Below are positions 23,173 through 34,416 of a stretch of DNA of 64,000 bases, piece by piece (position 1 is the first letter of the stretch; every line of letters begins with the position of its first letter). The DNA is from Cinnamomum chago (Eukaryota; Streptophyta; Magnoliopsida; Laurales; Lauraceae), in assembly GCA_038049695.1 (NCBI GenBank), contig CP142452.1, forward strand, positions 67,399,501 to 67,463,500. The letters run 5' to 3'. The notes beneath the pieces were generated by a model that had not been told where the DNA came from, did no database searches, and saw nothing but the letters and a program-made list of their open reading frames with translations. The position numbers were made by a program, and so were the translations under genes.

Positions 23173-23325
23173 GCCCGGTCAACCGGCCATGTGTGGCCGG
23201 TCAACCGGCCAAGAGGCCCGGTTAACCGGCCACACAGGGCAGGTCAACCGGGCTCCTGAGCACAACGGCTCTTTTTCTGACCGTTGTGCACCCGGTTAAC
23301 CGGCCTGTCATGGGGTTAACCGGGT
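23173..23325. repeat. Second cluster of CCGGTTAACCGG-type palindromes
   Basis: Copies of CCGGTCAACCGGCC, CCGGTTAACCGGCC and GGTTAACCGGG are spaced about 20-30 bp apart, with CCACAC and GCC spacers like those at 18418-18690. Confidence 0.85.
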
Positions 23326-23499
23326 ACACTAGCCGTTGGGGCTGTTTTGGCTATAATTTTAAGCCCCTCCTTGAGAGGTATTGAGGCATATCAAAAGGGA
23401 AAAGAACCAAGGGATGAAGGGGAAGATTAGGAAAGCTAAAGCTTGGATTAATGAAGTTAAACCACCAAGTAGGCTCTTCCTTCCTTAATCATATGTTTT

Positions 23500-24095
23500 C
23501 ATGCTTTGTTTTATTTTTGGTAAATCATTTCTAGCATGTTAAACTATGTTTGTGTTGTGTCCTTAACATGTGTTATGTTTTGAGTTGATTTATTGTTTTG
23601 GATACAACACCATATGATTCAATCCAAGTAGTACTTAACTTTTGTAAATCTAAGTAGATCATGTTAATGGAAAAACCTTTGGAATTATATGTAACATGAT
23701 CCATATACTTGGTTGAATCTTTGTTGTTGTTTTCCATCATAAGAAAATCACTTTCAAAGCTATCTTATGTTTTGGATTCAACTTCTTTACAAATCATATG
23801 TTTTCATGTTTTGTTTTATCATTGGTAAATCTTTGTAACATGTTAATCTATGATTTGTTGTATCCTTAGCATGTGTTATATTTTGAATAGATCTATTGTT
23901 TTGGATACATCACCATTGATTCATCAAAGTAGTACTTTATCTTTGGTAAATCTAAGTAGATCATGTTAATGAAATATGTAACATGATTCATATACTTTGT
24001 TGAATCTTTGGTTGTTGTTTTCCATCATAAGAAAATCTCTCTCAAATGTATCTTATGTTTTGGATCCAACATCATTACAAATCATATGTGTATTA
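23500..24095 (+). repeat. Direct repeat of about 295 bp inside the LTR
   Basis: 23500-23770 and 23797-24085 share, in order, CATATGTTTTCATG-x-TTTGTTTTAT, TAACATGTGTTAT-like, ATTGTTTTGGATACA-x-CACCAT, AAGTAGTACTT, TAAGTAGATCATGTTAATG and TCCATCATAAGAAAATC. They are diverged by scattered substitutions. Confidence 0.75.
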
Positions 24096-24589
24096 TTGTT
24101 TTAAAGTTACACAACTTGCCTTACTTTGATTGGTAAATCATTTTCAAGTTGTCTTTATAATTACATATGATTTGTCCCCTCATTTCAATCAAATCTATTT
24201 TTATGTTTTGAGCTACATTGATGATTTGATTGACATCCCTATGCATCACATGTTTAGAGCTAATCCATTTCATACAACTTGTGTAACTTTGATATCATTA
24301 ACAAGTTGTTACTTTTAACATGTGATTGCATCACATCCTCAATCATAAATGTTTTATGAGCTTAAACTTTCAAATGCCTTAGGCATACATTTATGAACTT
24401 TCATTTTCAAAATGTTTGAGGACCACACACACACACTTCATTTGTTTTCAACTTTGCATTCATAGTGTGAGTGTGTATTTGTTTTTCACTTCCATATCCG
24501 CCTAATTAAGAGGCAATGTAATGAGCTTAATAGAATCTCCATCAAGTGTATGATAGACACTAATTAGTGAGATAACCAACCTATGGTTG

Positions 24590-24765
24590 AAGAGGTTATT
24601 GCTTAGCCTATAAAAGCATAGTGTATAGGTTGATGTTAAGCCTTGAAAAACATCATTGTAAAGGTTATTGCTTAGCCTTGAAAAGCATATTGTAAAGGTT
24701 ATTTCTTAGCCTTGAAAAGCATATTGTAAAGGTTATTGCTTAGCCTATTGAAAAGCATAAATAGT
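24590..24765 (+). repeat. Short tandem array (~40 bp unit)
   Basis: Four copies of TTATTGCTTAGCCTTGAAAA then GCAT-ATTGTAAAGG (variants) in a row. Non-coding. Confidence 0.75.
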
Positions 24766-25017
24766 GGAAATCCGGTGGGGTGTTGGTTCACAAGCCGGTA
24801 GTGGATGTAGGCATTGAGGCCGAACCACTATAAATACTTATGTGATGGTGCTTGCTTTGTGGTGTTTGTTTTCCTTAAGCTTCCGCATATTGTTTGATAA
24901 TCATCACTTGTGACTAGTTTGTTTTAAAGAAGTTTAAATTGGTTTAAAATTGGTCATAAAAGAAGCTCACCCTATTCACCCCCCCCTCTAGGGTTCGGAT
25001 CCCCATGGACTCACAAG

Positions 25018-25032
25018 TGGTATCAAAGCGGG
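25018..25032 (+). other. Primer-binding site (initiator methionine tRNA type)
   Basis: TGGTATCAAAGCGGG resembles the common plant site TGGTATCAGAGC, two bases after the LTR end CACA. Confidence 0.6.
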
Positions 25033-26901
25033 TTACTCCATTTTAGGGCTTAACAACCCGGAGTTGATCCTTGCTAGATTTGAACCCTAGTGTTGTGATT
25101 TATTGCATATCTTTTTAAAGATTTCCACTATGATTGAAAATGGAATTTTCCCTAGCCTCATTGCACCACTCTAAGACTTTTTCAAGTTATATCTTCTAGA
25201 GTTGGTGAGTCCTCAAGGTGTTCTCTCAAGGACATCCTTTTCAAGACCTTAGGTGAATCTTCATTGGTACACATTTGGACTAACCTTAAGGCCTTGATAC
25301 CCCTAGACCAACCTATGCTTTTTAGTTATATCTTTTTGTTGGTCATGTTACATTTGCATTTTTTTTCTTTATAGTCACATCTTTTAAAATGCAATGTTTC
25401 TATGTGATCATTTGATTTTGTCTTCATGAATTTTTAAGTTATATCTCATGGTTTTCAAAATCCCTTGATTGCAATATTTTCATGATGGATTTGCATTTTG
25501 TTCACATAGTTTTATCTCTTGTAGTGCTTATCTATTCATGATCAATTGATTGTGATTTCAAATGCTTTCATAGCTAGATTTTTCATGATCAATTGATGTT
25601 GGAAAATCATTTGATGTTTGTCATAGTTAGATCCTTTTTGTAAATCAAATGATTTGAATCTATTTAAGTTTTCCATTGATTTTCAAGTTATATCTCTTGG
25701 TATGGAAAATTTATGAGTGTCTATTGTTTTACTAATTGAAAATTTTACAATAGTACACTTTTTGTTTTTCAAAATCACTTGCTCTTAATTCTATAAATGA
25801 TTCTTTGTTGGAATTTCATACATTGAAGTGATTTGAAAAAACTTTGGAAAATGTTCTAAGCCTTATTAGTTATATTTATAGAAGCATTTTCCTTGAATTT
25901 ATTTCCTTGTGCCTAATTATGATTGTATCATTTGAAAGGAAATAATTTTTACAAACAATTTGCATCCTTGCTCATTGAGTTACATTCTTTATGCAAATTG
26001 ATTTTGTTGTCTTACATTGCATGGTTGGATATGGTTTCATTGATTTGCATGTTTGTACCTTATCTTGGTAGGTTTTCATTAATGCAAATTGATGAGTGTT
26101 TATGAGCTTTATAGTAAAATCTTGTATTTGAACTTCTTAAGTGCATTTGTGATTTAATGTGCTAAGTTCATTTGGTATAAACCTCATATCTTTTTCCATT
26201 GCTTTGTAAGCTTAGTACATTTGCTAAGAGTGGAGATGTTACATGATAGATTGATCCTTTTAACCTCATACCTTCTTGTGCTTAAATAGTAATATTCCTT
26301 TTGATGATTGGTATGAGTTAGATCTTGAGTGTTGATTAATCCTCTCTATGCAAATGTCAAATCGTTCTATGTATGGTTGTGGTATTTATTATATTTGTTG
26401 AAACCATACTAGAACTCAAATCCATCCTCTATGCCATTCTAGTCATATCTTTTTGGATGGTTATGATGTTGATTCATGTATTTTTTCTAAGTGTTTTCAT
26501 TCTTATACATGTTTCAACTTCATAGTAGTGATCTTGATCATATGAAACTCTTTGAAATCCATTCCTCATATTTCCATATGTTTGATGGACATCTTAGATG
26601 TTGAATTCATATGATTTAGTCACTTTGAAAATTGCATGCATTTCAAAGTTATATCTTTTTGCATTGCAATTTCTCTTGTTCATCACTATGCTCTATAGTT
26701 AAATCTTTAAAAGTGATGAATATGCATTTATGATGCTTGATGGAATTTTGTCACATTCTTGCTCTTTATCATGTTATCAAATTCAATTGGATTCAATTGA
26801 TATAATGTTTGATTGATTTGATTTCTTGTGAATGTGATAAACCTTGTGTGCATTGGATTGAACTTGATAAGTAATATGATTGTTCCATGTCACACATGTT
26901 C
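25033..26901 (+). mobile_element. Non-coding retroelement internal sequence, truncated
   Basis: AT-rich sequence following the primer site with no gag frame. The string AGTTATATCT recurs many times (for example 25184, 25325, 25437 and 25687), often with CTTGG after it, as if built from a degenerate repeat. It ends abruptly at 26902 where the LTR of element A begins. Confidence 0.45.
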
Positions 26902-29571
26902 CATGGAGCCGCATCCTACCAAAAATAGGCAGGCGCCACTTCAAGCATCAGATTTTGTCAGAATCAAACAAAAACTGCAAGGTCATTCAAAACAACCAAA
27001 AGAGAGGTACACATGAAGTTTCGGGTCATTCTGACATCATTTGGCCTAGCTTCACTTCTCCAACAACTAAGCAGCAGCTCCCGGCGGCAACAGTGTCGAA
27101 GACCCCAAATCTTCGATCAGAGCCTACGGATGGTCTCAAAATACCTCCGAAAGACTACATGTCAAGTTTCAAGTCAAACCGACACCGTTTGACCCTCTAT
27201 CAACTCTCGAGCAGCAAAATAAAGCCCTTAGGTAGCGAGAACAACCGAGGTCGTCACTGATCAAACAGAGCACATAGGCGGCTTCTACATACTCTCAAAG
27301 GGACACACGTCAGATTTCAGGTCATTCCGATGACGTTTGACCCACTTTCGATGCTCGGGAACAAAATTAAGCCTACCGGCGGCGGAGCACTCCGGGACCA
27401 TGGCACCCAATCCGGAGCTTGTGGATCATCTCAAAATGACTCCAGTAGGCTCCCCGTCGAATCTTAGGTCAATCGGACATCGTTTGACCAGAAGTCAAAG
27501 CTCGACATTTCCCTCGCGGTGAAATCAAGTCAAGCATTTGCGGGCCCCCAAACAGCTTCAAAACTCAAACGAAAGCCTATGGTTGGTCTTATCTACTGAT
27601 GAGGGAGTCACACGTCGAATTTCAGGTCAATCAGACATCGTTTGACCAAAAGTTAAAGCTCGGCATTTCCCTCGCGGTGAAATCAAGTCAAGCGTTTGCG
27701 GGACCCCAAGCGGCTTCAAAACCTGAACAAAAGCCTATGGTTGGTCTTATCTACTGCTCAAGAAGCTACACGTCAAATTTCAGGTCATTCTGACATCGTT
27801 TGACCTAGTTTCGACGCTTGACAAAAAATCGGCAGTTCTCCACGGCAAAGTCTTCGGCTTTTCCGGAAAATAGGAAACTTTGCGATCCAATTTGCACGGC
27901 TTCTTGCCAAGTTTTCTTTAGGAGAATCAAGCCTACAAATGAGGAGAAATTCCAAGAAAAATAAAGGAGAAAAAATCACTCAAAAACGTCGAGAAACGAC
28001 CGAGAAACAGTGACCGAAAGGCGGCCAAAAAAATGGGCCAAGGCCCATGGTCGCCGGCGACCATGGAATTCCGGGTCGCCGGATTTCGCCCAAAATGCTC
28101 GTTTTTCGGGTACTTTTCGCGTTTCGAGAATTCCGGCCCCTGTGATTTTCTGAAAATCTGATTTTTGGTGCTCAGAATCAGCTGATCTTCACCACCATCT
28201 CGGATCTACCATCAAAAGCATGTGATCATCATCGCACGCCTCAAAATCGCCGAACGGCTAACCAAGAAGGCACACTTTCTGCCCGCCCGATCGCGAAATC
28301 AACTGGACAGATGTTGCTGGCCCGCTGACATCAACCAATGTTTGAAATTGGATCACCATCCGACATCAAATAGCATGTGGGTCCATTGGTGATCATCGCA
28401 AGAAGAATCCCAAAGGACACGGCACGGCCCGCGACTCTTCAAGCGCCCGGGCAATCAATTAATGAAGTTAAAATGACCCGTTTATGGCAAGTTAATGCGG
28501 TCATTAACTCATTATTTTGAACAGCCCAATCAAAAGCAAGCAAATGGGAGTTACAAATCCAAGTATTCATGGCATTAAAACCATGAAACTCCCCTCATCA
28601 TGGAGATTAAAGGCAACTAAATGCCCATTATCCTCCACCGGCCAATCAGAAGCCAAGGAAAAGGAGTTACAAAACAAGTAAATTAAAACTTGTAACTCCT
28701 TCCATTATGAGCATTAATATAAATCAATGCTCATAAACTCTCCTAAATGGCTACCAAATGCCTATAAATAGGAGGGTCATTCCAAGGGAAAGGGATCCAG
28801 AAAAATCGCCAGAAAATCTTCAAAAACCCTCGGAGAAATCTCTACAACCCTGCTCCTTCAAGAAAACTCTGCAACAACCAACACTACAACGTGATTGAAG
28901 CCCCTTGGGGGGCCACCCCCCCAAGGCCACCTCCCATTCTATCCAACATGGCTAGATGCGGCTTTTCAGCCCGTCTACTCAACTTTTTACCGGATATAGG
29001 ACCTTACCTTGGTCCTTATCCTCTAAAAATCTGAGGTTGGAGCCAAGCCAAGAAATCAAGCACTATGTTCTCATCTGAAGGACGATGGCGGATCCCATAC
29101 ATGACTCGCGACCGTCGATCTGAACGAGCCCTCCCACAATCAAATGAGAAGTCAGATTCCTTTTTCTTGCTTTTCTATTGTAGATTGTATTTTTTTTAAA
29201 GAGACAAAAAATTCACAATTCTTGTCTTTTACTTTTGATAAGATTTGTAAGTCGCCTTTTACCGCAAAATCGCCTTCAACGGCACCAAACCGCCTTCTAC
29301 GGCACAAAAACGCCTTTCACGGCATTCAAACAAAACTGTCTCTTTTATTAAAATATGTATGCAATGGAAAACTAGAAAAAAGTTTCATTTCCCTTTTTAC
29401 TTGTGAAGGTGAATCTCCGGATCACCATTTCTAAATTCCAAGTATAAAAGAGAAATTGGCATACACGTACAAAAAAAACTGATGCCCGCTTTTCCTTTCT
29501 TTCCCTCCACCGTACCTCGTCAGCCCCGGGGCGGAGGCAGCTTTGGAAAAAGAGAAAAGCGCGGTCCATCA
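26902..29571 (+). repeat. Element A 5' LTR (5'-truncated)
   Basis: Matches 59636-62308 at about 97% by eye and ends GGTCCATCA. The expected start TGTTGACACC is missing; homology begins at CATGGAGCCGC. TATAAATA at 28763-28770 is the likely promoter. Two to three copies of a ~159-bp tandem unit occupy about 27430-27810. A perfect 22-bp palindrome with arm CCATGGTCGCC is at 28045-28066. Confidence 0.88.
28763..28770 (+). promoter_or_regulatory. TATA box of element A 5' LTR
   Basis: TATAAATAGG, conserved in all four LTRs of A and B (61495-61502 plus; 35266-35259 and 48756-48749 minus). R should begin some 30 bp downstream. Confidence 0.75.
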
Positions 29572-29574
29572 AGC

Positions 29575-29593
29575 TGGCACACCCGGTGGGACC
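29575..29593 (+). other. Primer-binding site of element A
   Basis: TGGCACACCCGGTGGGACC, three bases after the LTR end. Element B has the near-identical TGGCATACCTGGTGGGACC on the minus strand. Arginine-tRNA-type sites are known for Ogre-like elements; I did not match it to a tRNA. Confidence 0.7.
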
Positions 29594-29814
29594 TTGTTCA
29601 TTTGAGAACACAATGCTTGGATTCTTTGGCTCTTTTTTTAGTTGGTGGCCGATGTTGGATCTTGCATCTAAAAAAAAAAACACATGAGATGGGATTCTTG
29701 GAAATTTCTTCTTTTGAGTTTGTTTCCAGTCTTTCTTGTTTCTAAAAAAAAAAATTCTCAAAAAAAGAAACGAAATCTGATTTATAAAAATTTCAGATTT
29801 CCCCCTTTTTTGAT

Positions 29815-30965
29815 TCACAGTTGAGAAACTTTGGTTTCTTCCTTTTCGGACTTCGAGATCGCAGAAATGTTGAACTCATTTTCGGAATGGAACACCATTC
29901 GCTCTCTTCTATGAATCCACAAAAAAAAATCTGATTTTTTTAAAAAAAATTCAGATTTCTCCCTTTTGGGTTTAAGTTGAGAAACTTTGGTTTCTTCCTT
30001 TTCGGACTTCGAGATCGCAGAAATGTTGAACTCATTTTCGGAATGGAACACCATTCGCTCTCTTCTATGAATCCACAAAAAAAATCTGATTTAAAAAAAA
30101 AACTTCAGATTTCTCCCTTTTGGGTTTAAGTTGAGAAACTTTGGTTTCTTCCTTTTCGGACTTCGAGATCGCAGAAATGTTGAACTCATTTTCGGAATGA
30201 AACACCATTCGCTCTCTTCTATGAATCCACAAAAAAAAAATCTGATTTAAAAAAAAAACTTCAGATTTCTCCCTTTTGGGTTTAAGTTGAGAAACTTTGG
30301 CTTCTTCCTTTTCGGACTTTGAGATCGCAGAAATGTTGAACTCATTTTCGGAATGGAACACCATTCGCTCTCTTCTATGAATCTAAAAAAAAAATCTTTC
30401 AAAAAAAAAAAGAACCACTAAGGTTGCACCAATTATGTTCTTTGACCAAAGTGGATCTAAGAAAAGCCTTGTCCAGAGTGTGGAGACAGCTAGGTTGTTC
30501 TAGGCAAGGGTCCTCCAAACGGGTTCATTAAGTAATCCTACCCTTACCTGGGGGCTGATCTATCAACTGAGGTTTCATAAGATCAAATTGGAGATCTATG
30601 TGAACTCTAAAAAAAAAAAAAAATCTCTTCAAAAAAAAATCTCTATAAAAAAAAAGAACAAAAAAAAAATAAAAAAAACTTCTATCACTCTGGACTCGTA
30701 TTTGAGAAATCTTGGTTCCTTCCTTTTCGGACTTTCGAGCTCGCAGAAATGTTGAGCTCATTTTCGGATTGGAATACCATTTGCTCTCTTCTATAAAGTC
30801 CAATCTTGACACTTTCAAAACAAAAAAAAAAAAAAAAAACTTCCGTCACTTTTGGATTCACACTTGAGAAATCTTGGTTCCTTTTCAGGATTTCGAGCTC
30901 GCAGAAATGTTGAGCTCATTCTCGGAATGGAATACCATTTGCTCTCTTCTATGAATCCGATCTTG
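29815..30965 (+). repeat. Tandem array in the element A leader (~155-bp unit)
   Basis: Four close copies begin TTGAGAAACTTTGG at 29821, 29977, 30131 and 30287. Two diverged copies follow near 30704 and 30863. Each unit holds TTCGGACTTCGAGATCGCAG, then AAATGTTGAACTCATTTTCG, then an A-tract that varies in length. It lies between the primer site and gag. Confidence 0.88.
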
Positions 30966-31374
30966 ACCTTTCAAAAATCCCATCTTGTGTCCTTTCCAAG
31001 GATACAATTTGCAACATTTGTGCCTAGCGGTGCTAGTACGCCCTTTCGGGTCTACTGTATTCGTAACCGACACATTTGTACCTCAACCTTATATCATTTT
31101 ACCTTGAGTGAGCTTTGCTTCTCGGTAATTTGAATTAAGGTTCACAATTGCTTCTAGCAGTCACTGGGACGCTCATTCTGAGCTGACCCTACCTGCGTTT
31201 AGAACAATTGTGCCCTCTATGGCTTTTCTGCCTTCCTCATGTTGCTTGGGCTGGGCCATGTCCCCTCGGGCGACCTGAGGAGGCGAAACCATAGTATTAT
31301 CCATTTATGATCACCATATTCTTGTGATTACTAATGGATATGGTCTTGTTTCAGAAGTTTTCCAAAAACTAACA

Positions 31375-33387
31375 ATGGCAGCTTTATTAACCATCACCTT
31401 TGATGAGAACAAGTACCAGCTCATGCTCCAAGACAAACAAACTAAGCGCACTTACAAGCGCCCTGCCAGCTGCCGAAGCATCATCTCCCTCGGCAACTCA
31501 GAAGACACCGGGTCAAACTCTACTCCCCGGACCATTGTCTTCGGGTCATTGGGACCATTCCCACTACCCGCAGAAGAAACCGCACCTGCCAAGAAGCAGA
31601 GAACCGCCCCTCAACGTATCACTACAGTGATACCAAGGGCGATCATCAAGAAGCCTGAGGCCCGTAGCGCTCCTGCGAAGCCTCAACCAGCAAGAAACCA
31701 GGTCTGCTCAAAGACTTGGTCCCCAAGACCTTCATCCAAACAAAGAAGGTCACAAAAATCTACAAAGCCAGCCTACCTGGCCCCGCTAAAGGTGAACCGG
31801 TTCTACCCTCTTGCATACATGAAAGAGGAGAAACCTACCCTCCGCCAAACAAAAAAACCAACTCAGCATGAGCCGGCTTGCTCCTACAAGCCCAAAATCA
31901 AATCGTGCATCGTATGGCCTCCGCAAGAACCTCCCAAGGCCTGCACACCTGCGAGTCGACCCTTCCTCTCAACAGGGGCCGAACTTGCCAAATTCAAAGC
32001 TTCGCTACGACAGGCCAAGGACCGTGTCCGGATCCTGTCTCTGCCAGTCTTCAAAGAAGACAAGCTAGGCTGCTGAGTTGCCAGAGCACAGCCGAAGCTA
32101 ACTGAAGCTCAAATCGCTCGTCGTAAGCGCCGCCGCACGGCATATCGACAAAAGAGACTAGAGAAGCAAAGAACCCAGGATTCTGCACTTTAGGTCTCCC
32201 AAAAATGGGTCGAAAAAGAAAGACCCGACCAAGTTGCTGCTGCCCATATGGTTGGCAAGACCAAAAGACGTCAGAAGTCAGCAACAAAAATCCATGTCAG
32301 GCGTCCGGTGACTCGCAGCATCTCCCGGACACGAAGACATAAAGAAAACTCTCCCGCTCCTTCAAGCCAAGGACATCGGAGTGACCACTCTTCGAGCTCT
32401 TCATCTAAAAGAATGCGCTCTAGCTCAGTCACCAAGACAATATCTTCATTCAACCCTCGAGGAATAAACGTCCTGGTCACAAATGCTGAGCAACCTCCGC
32501 CGCATGATGACGTAACCGCACGCATCCAGCAGCTGGAGCAAGGGCAGCAGAGGATAGAGACTCTAATAGAGAACCTAATTCTCAATCTTCAGCGTCCACA
32601 AAACAATGAAGCTCCTCCGAGCCATCAAGGCGACGAGGAAAATGCGGAAAACAGTGAGTCACGCGCCCTTACCAAAAAGGACGTTGACGATATCCTCGCC
32701 AAAGCAAAAGAAGAGGATACACTAAAGGAGCATGGGATCAAGCCACCATATCCCTTGTGGATGGACTCGGTCCCGTTCCCTACAAAATTCAAGCAACCTA
32801 CTCTCCAAACATATACGGGGAAAGGTTCAGCCAGACAGCACGTCATCCATTTCAAGATCCTGACGGGAGCTATTGCGGATCAAGATGCCCTCAAAATCCG
32901 CCTCTTTGCAAGTACCCTAAAAGGTACGGCCTTTGATTGGTACTCCACTCTGCCGGAGGACTCCATTCAAAATTGGGCCATGCTGGAGACACGCTTCCTA
33001 ACCCACTTCAAAGGCGAGGATCATCATGTTACTATGGCTCAGCTCTGCAGCCTAAAACAGGGAGAGAATGAGTCAACACATGACTTCATTCACAAGTGGA
33101 AGGCAATGGCATACAAATGCTCCGATGTACTGCCATAAGCGTCACTGGTCGACATCTGCCGAAACAACATGAGAGCAAGAATCCGCTCCATGATCATCGG
33201 CAACAAATCAAAGAACCTGGGAGAACTCCTGGAAGCAGCTATGGAAGCTGAAACGGTGATCAAAGACCTCAACAGTCAGAAATCATCAAAGAAAGAGCCG
33301 ACTGCCATTGCAACCTCAAAACCAAAGAAAAAAGGAGGTTCTCAATGTGCAAACCAAATCAGCTCCTCAGCAGCCAAAGAAAGCTGA
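31375..33387 (+). pseudogene. Element A gag, N-terminal part (three in-frame stops)
   Basis: ATG at 31375 (MAALLTITF) opens a basic, proline-rich region, then a coiled-coil-like DVTARIQQLEQGQQRIE segment, then a retrotransposon gag domain (about 32820-33130; QHVIHFKILTGAI, ASTLKGTAFDWY, FLTHFKGED, LKQGENESTHDFIHKWK). Stops lie at 32074, about 32190 and 33136. The first sits at a 21-bp deletion relative to element B. The three pieces share one frame, so these are point or in-frame lesions. The product would package element RNA in the cytoplasm. Confidence 0.85.
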
Positions 33388-34416
33388 AAACAAAGCTGCA
33401 GGTAAAAAGCCTGAACTCTCTGATGCCTTCAAAGAACGAGTAGAGAAGAAATACCCGTTCGATGAAGATGTTGAAGAAATCTTTGGGGCACTTCTCGCAA
33501 ACGGTAAACTCACCTTGCCTGACCCCAAAAGACCAGGAGATGTTGGCAAAACCAACGATCCTCGGTACTGTCCATACCGTCAGATGGTCTCGCATCCTCT
33601 CAGTCAATGCTTTGTTATGAGAGAGAAGATAAATGAGACGTGGAAAAATGGAGTCATTACCTTTGACAAGAACTATGGGTCTGCCTCCGTCAACATGGTG
33701 TCGTGTGGACAAAAACAAAAATCACCAAAAGAGAAGATCACTACTTCCTTCAAGGTAATAAAGATGACCCAAACGTCCCAAGAGTTGGTTCCATATCCAA
33801 CATCAGACGGACAGCCCATATGGGTACACCCCGATATCCTAGAAGATGAAAATTGGGAGGTCGTCAAAACAAAGCCAACCGCTCGACAGCGAAGGCAAGC
33901 CAGGAGACAACTCCGCAAGCTCAAACAGCAGGAGAAAGCTCCAAAAAAGCAAGAAGTCACTGAAAAGGCAGAGACCTCCTCTACCGCTTCACTGGGGACA
34001 TTAGAAGAGTCCTCTCCTAAGACTTCAAAGGCGGCAAGAAAATTCACTCTTGGTGATTTCATGCCACCACACCTCAAAGATGAAACTATGCAAGGGGCAT
34101 CATACTCTTGCAACTCGGTGGTCGGATTCCCCATGGATAGATACGAGTCCAGTGACACCGCCAGTGACATCGATGAATGGGAGGAATCCCTCAAAATAGG
34201 AGAATATCTCTCCGACGAGGAATGGATCCCTGAATCTCATCTTATGCCAGTAATCTGGTACAACCCATTACAGCCGCAAGGATCCTGGTCTGATGATGAA
34301 GAAGACCAAGAGGTTGTTCAAGAAAACACTCCAGTGGAACCCATCCATGTTGAACCACAAAGAGCAGATGAAGAAGAAGATTTGGCTCCCGTGCCTGATC
34401 TCGATGAATACGCAAG
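33308..34416 (+). pseudogene. Element A gag, C-terminal part, interrupted by element B
   Basis: One base out of frame with the upstream gag, so a frameshift lies between about 33290 and 33387. It encodes YPFDEDVEEIFGALLANGKL, then a Cys/His cluster YCPYRQMVSHPLSQC (about 33568-33612) typical of Tat-type gag, and a long acidic tail. The frame is cut at 34416 by element B and resumes exactly in phase at 51186 after one copy of the GCAAG duplication is discounted. Confidence 0.85.
34412..34416. repeat. Target-site duplication of element B, left copy
   Basis: GCAAG, repeated at 51181-51185 on the other side of the element. Confidence 0.92.

Larger units (their letters stand above)
22784..25015 (+). 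mobile_element. LTR of about 2.2 kb bordered by both a polypurine tract and a primer site
   Basis: Starts TGTTATAAGATATGG directly after a polypurine tract and ends GACTCACA two bases before a methionine-tRNA-like primer-binding site (TGGTATCAAAGCGGG). An ordinary 3' LTR has the first but not the second, and a 5' LTR the reverse. No coding frame of interest. Internal repeats are listed separately. Boundaries rest on these two signals, as no second LTR copy is in the window. Confidence 0.65.

Noticed and set aside
29575-29593. A tRNA gene
   Set aside because: Only a primer-binding site matching a tRNA 3' end; no cloverleaf around it. The same applies at 25018 and 47946.
33673-34194. 173-codon minus-strand frame
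   Set aside because: It is the antisense shadow of gag with no recognisable domain.
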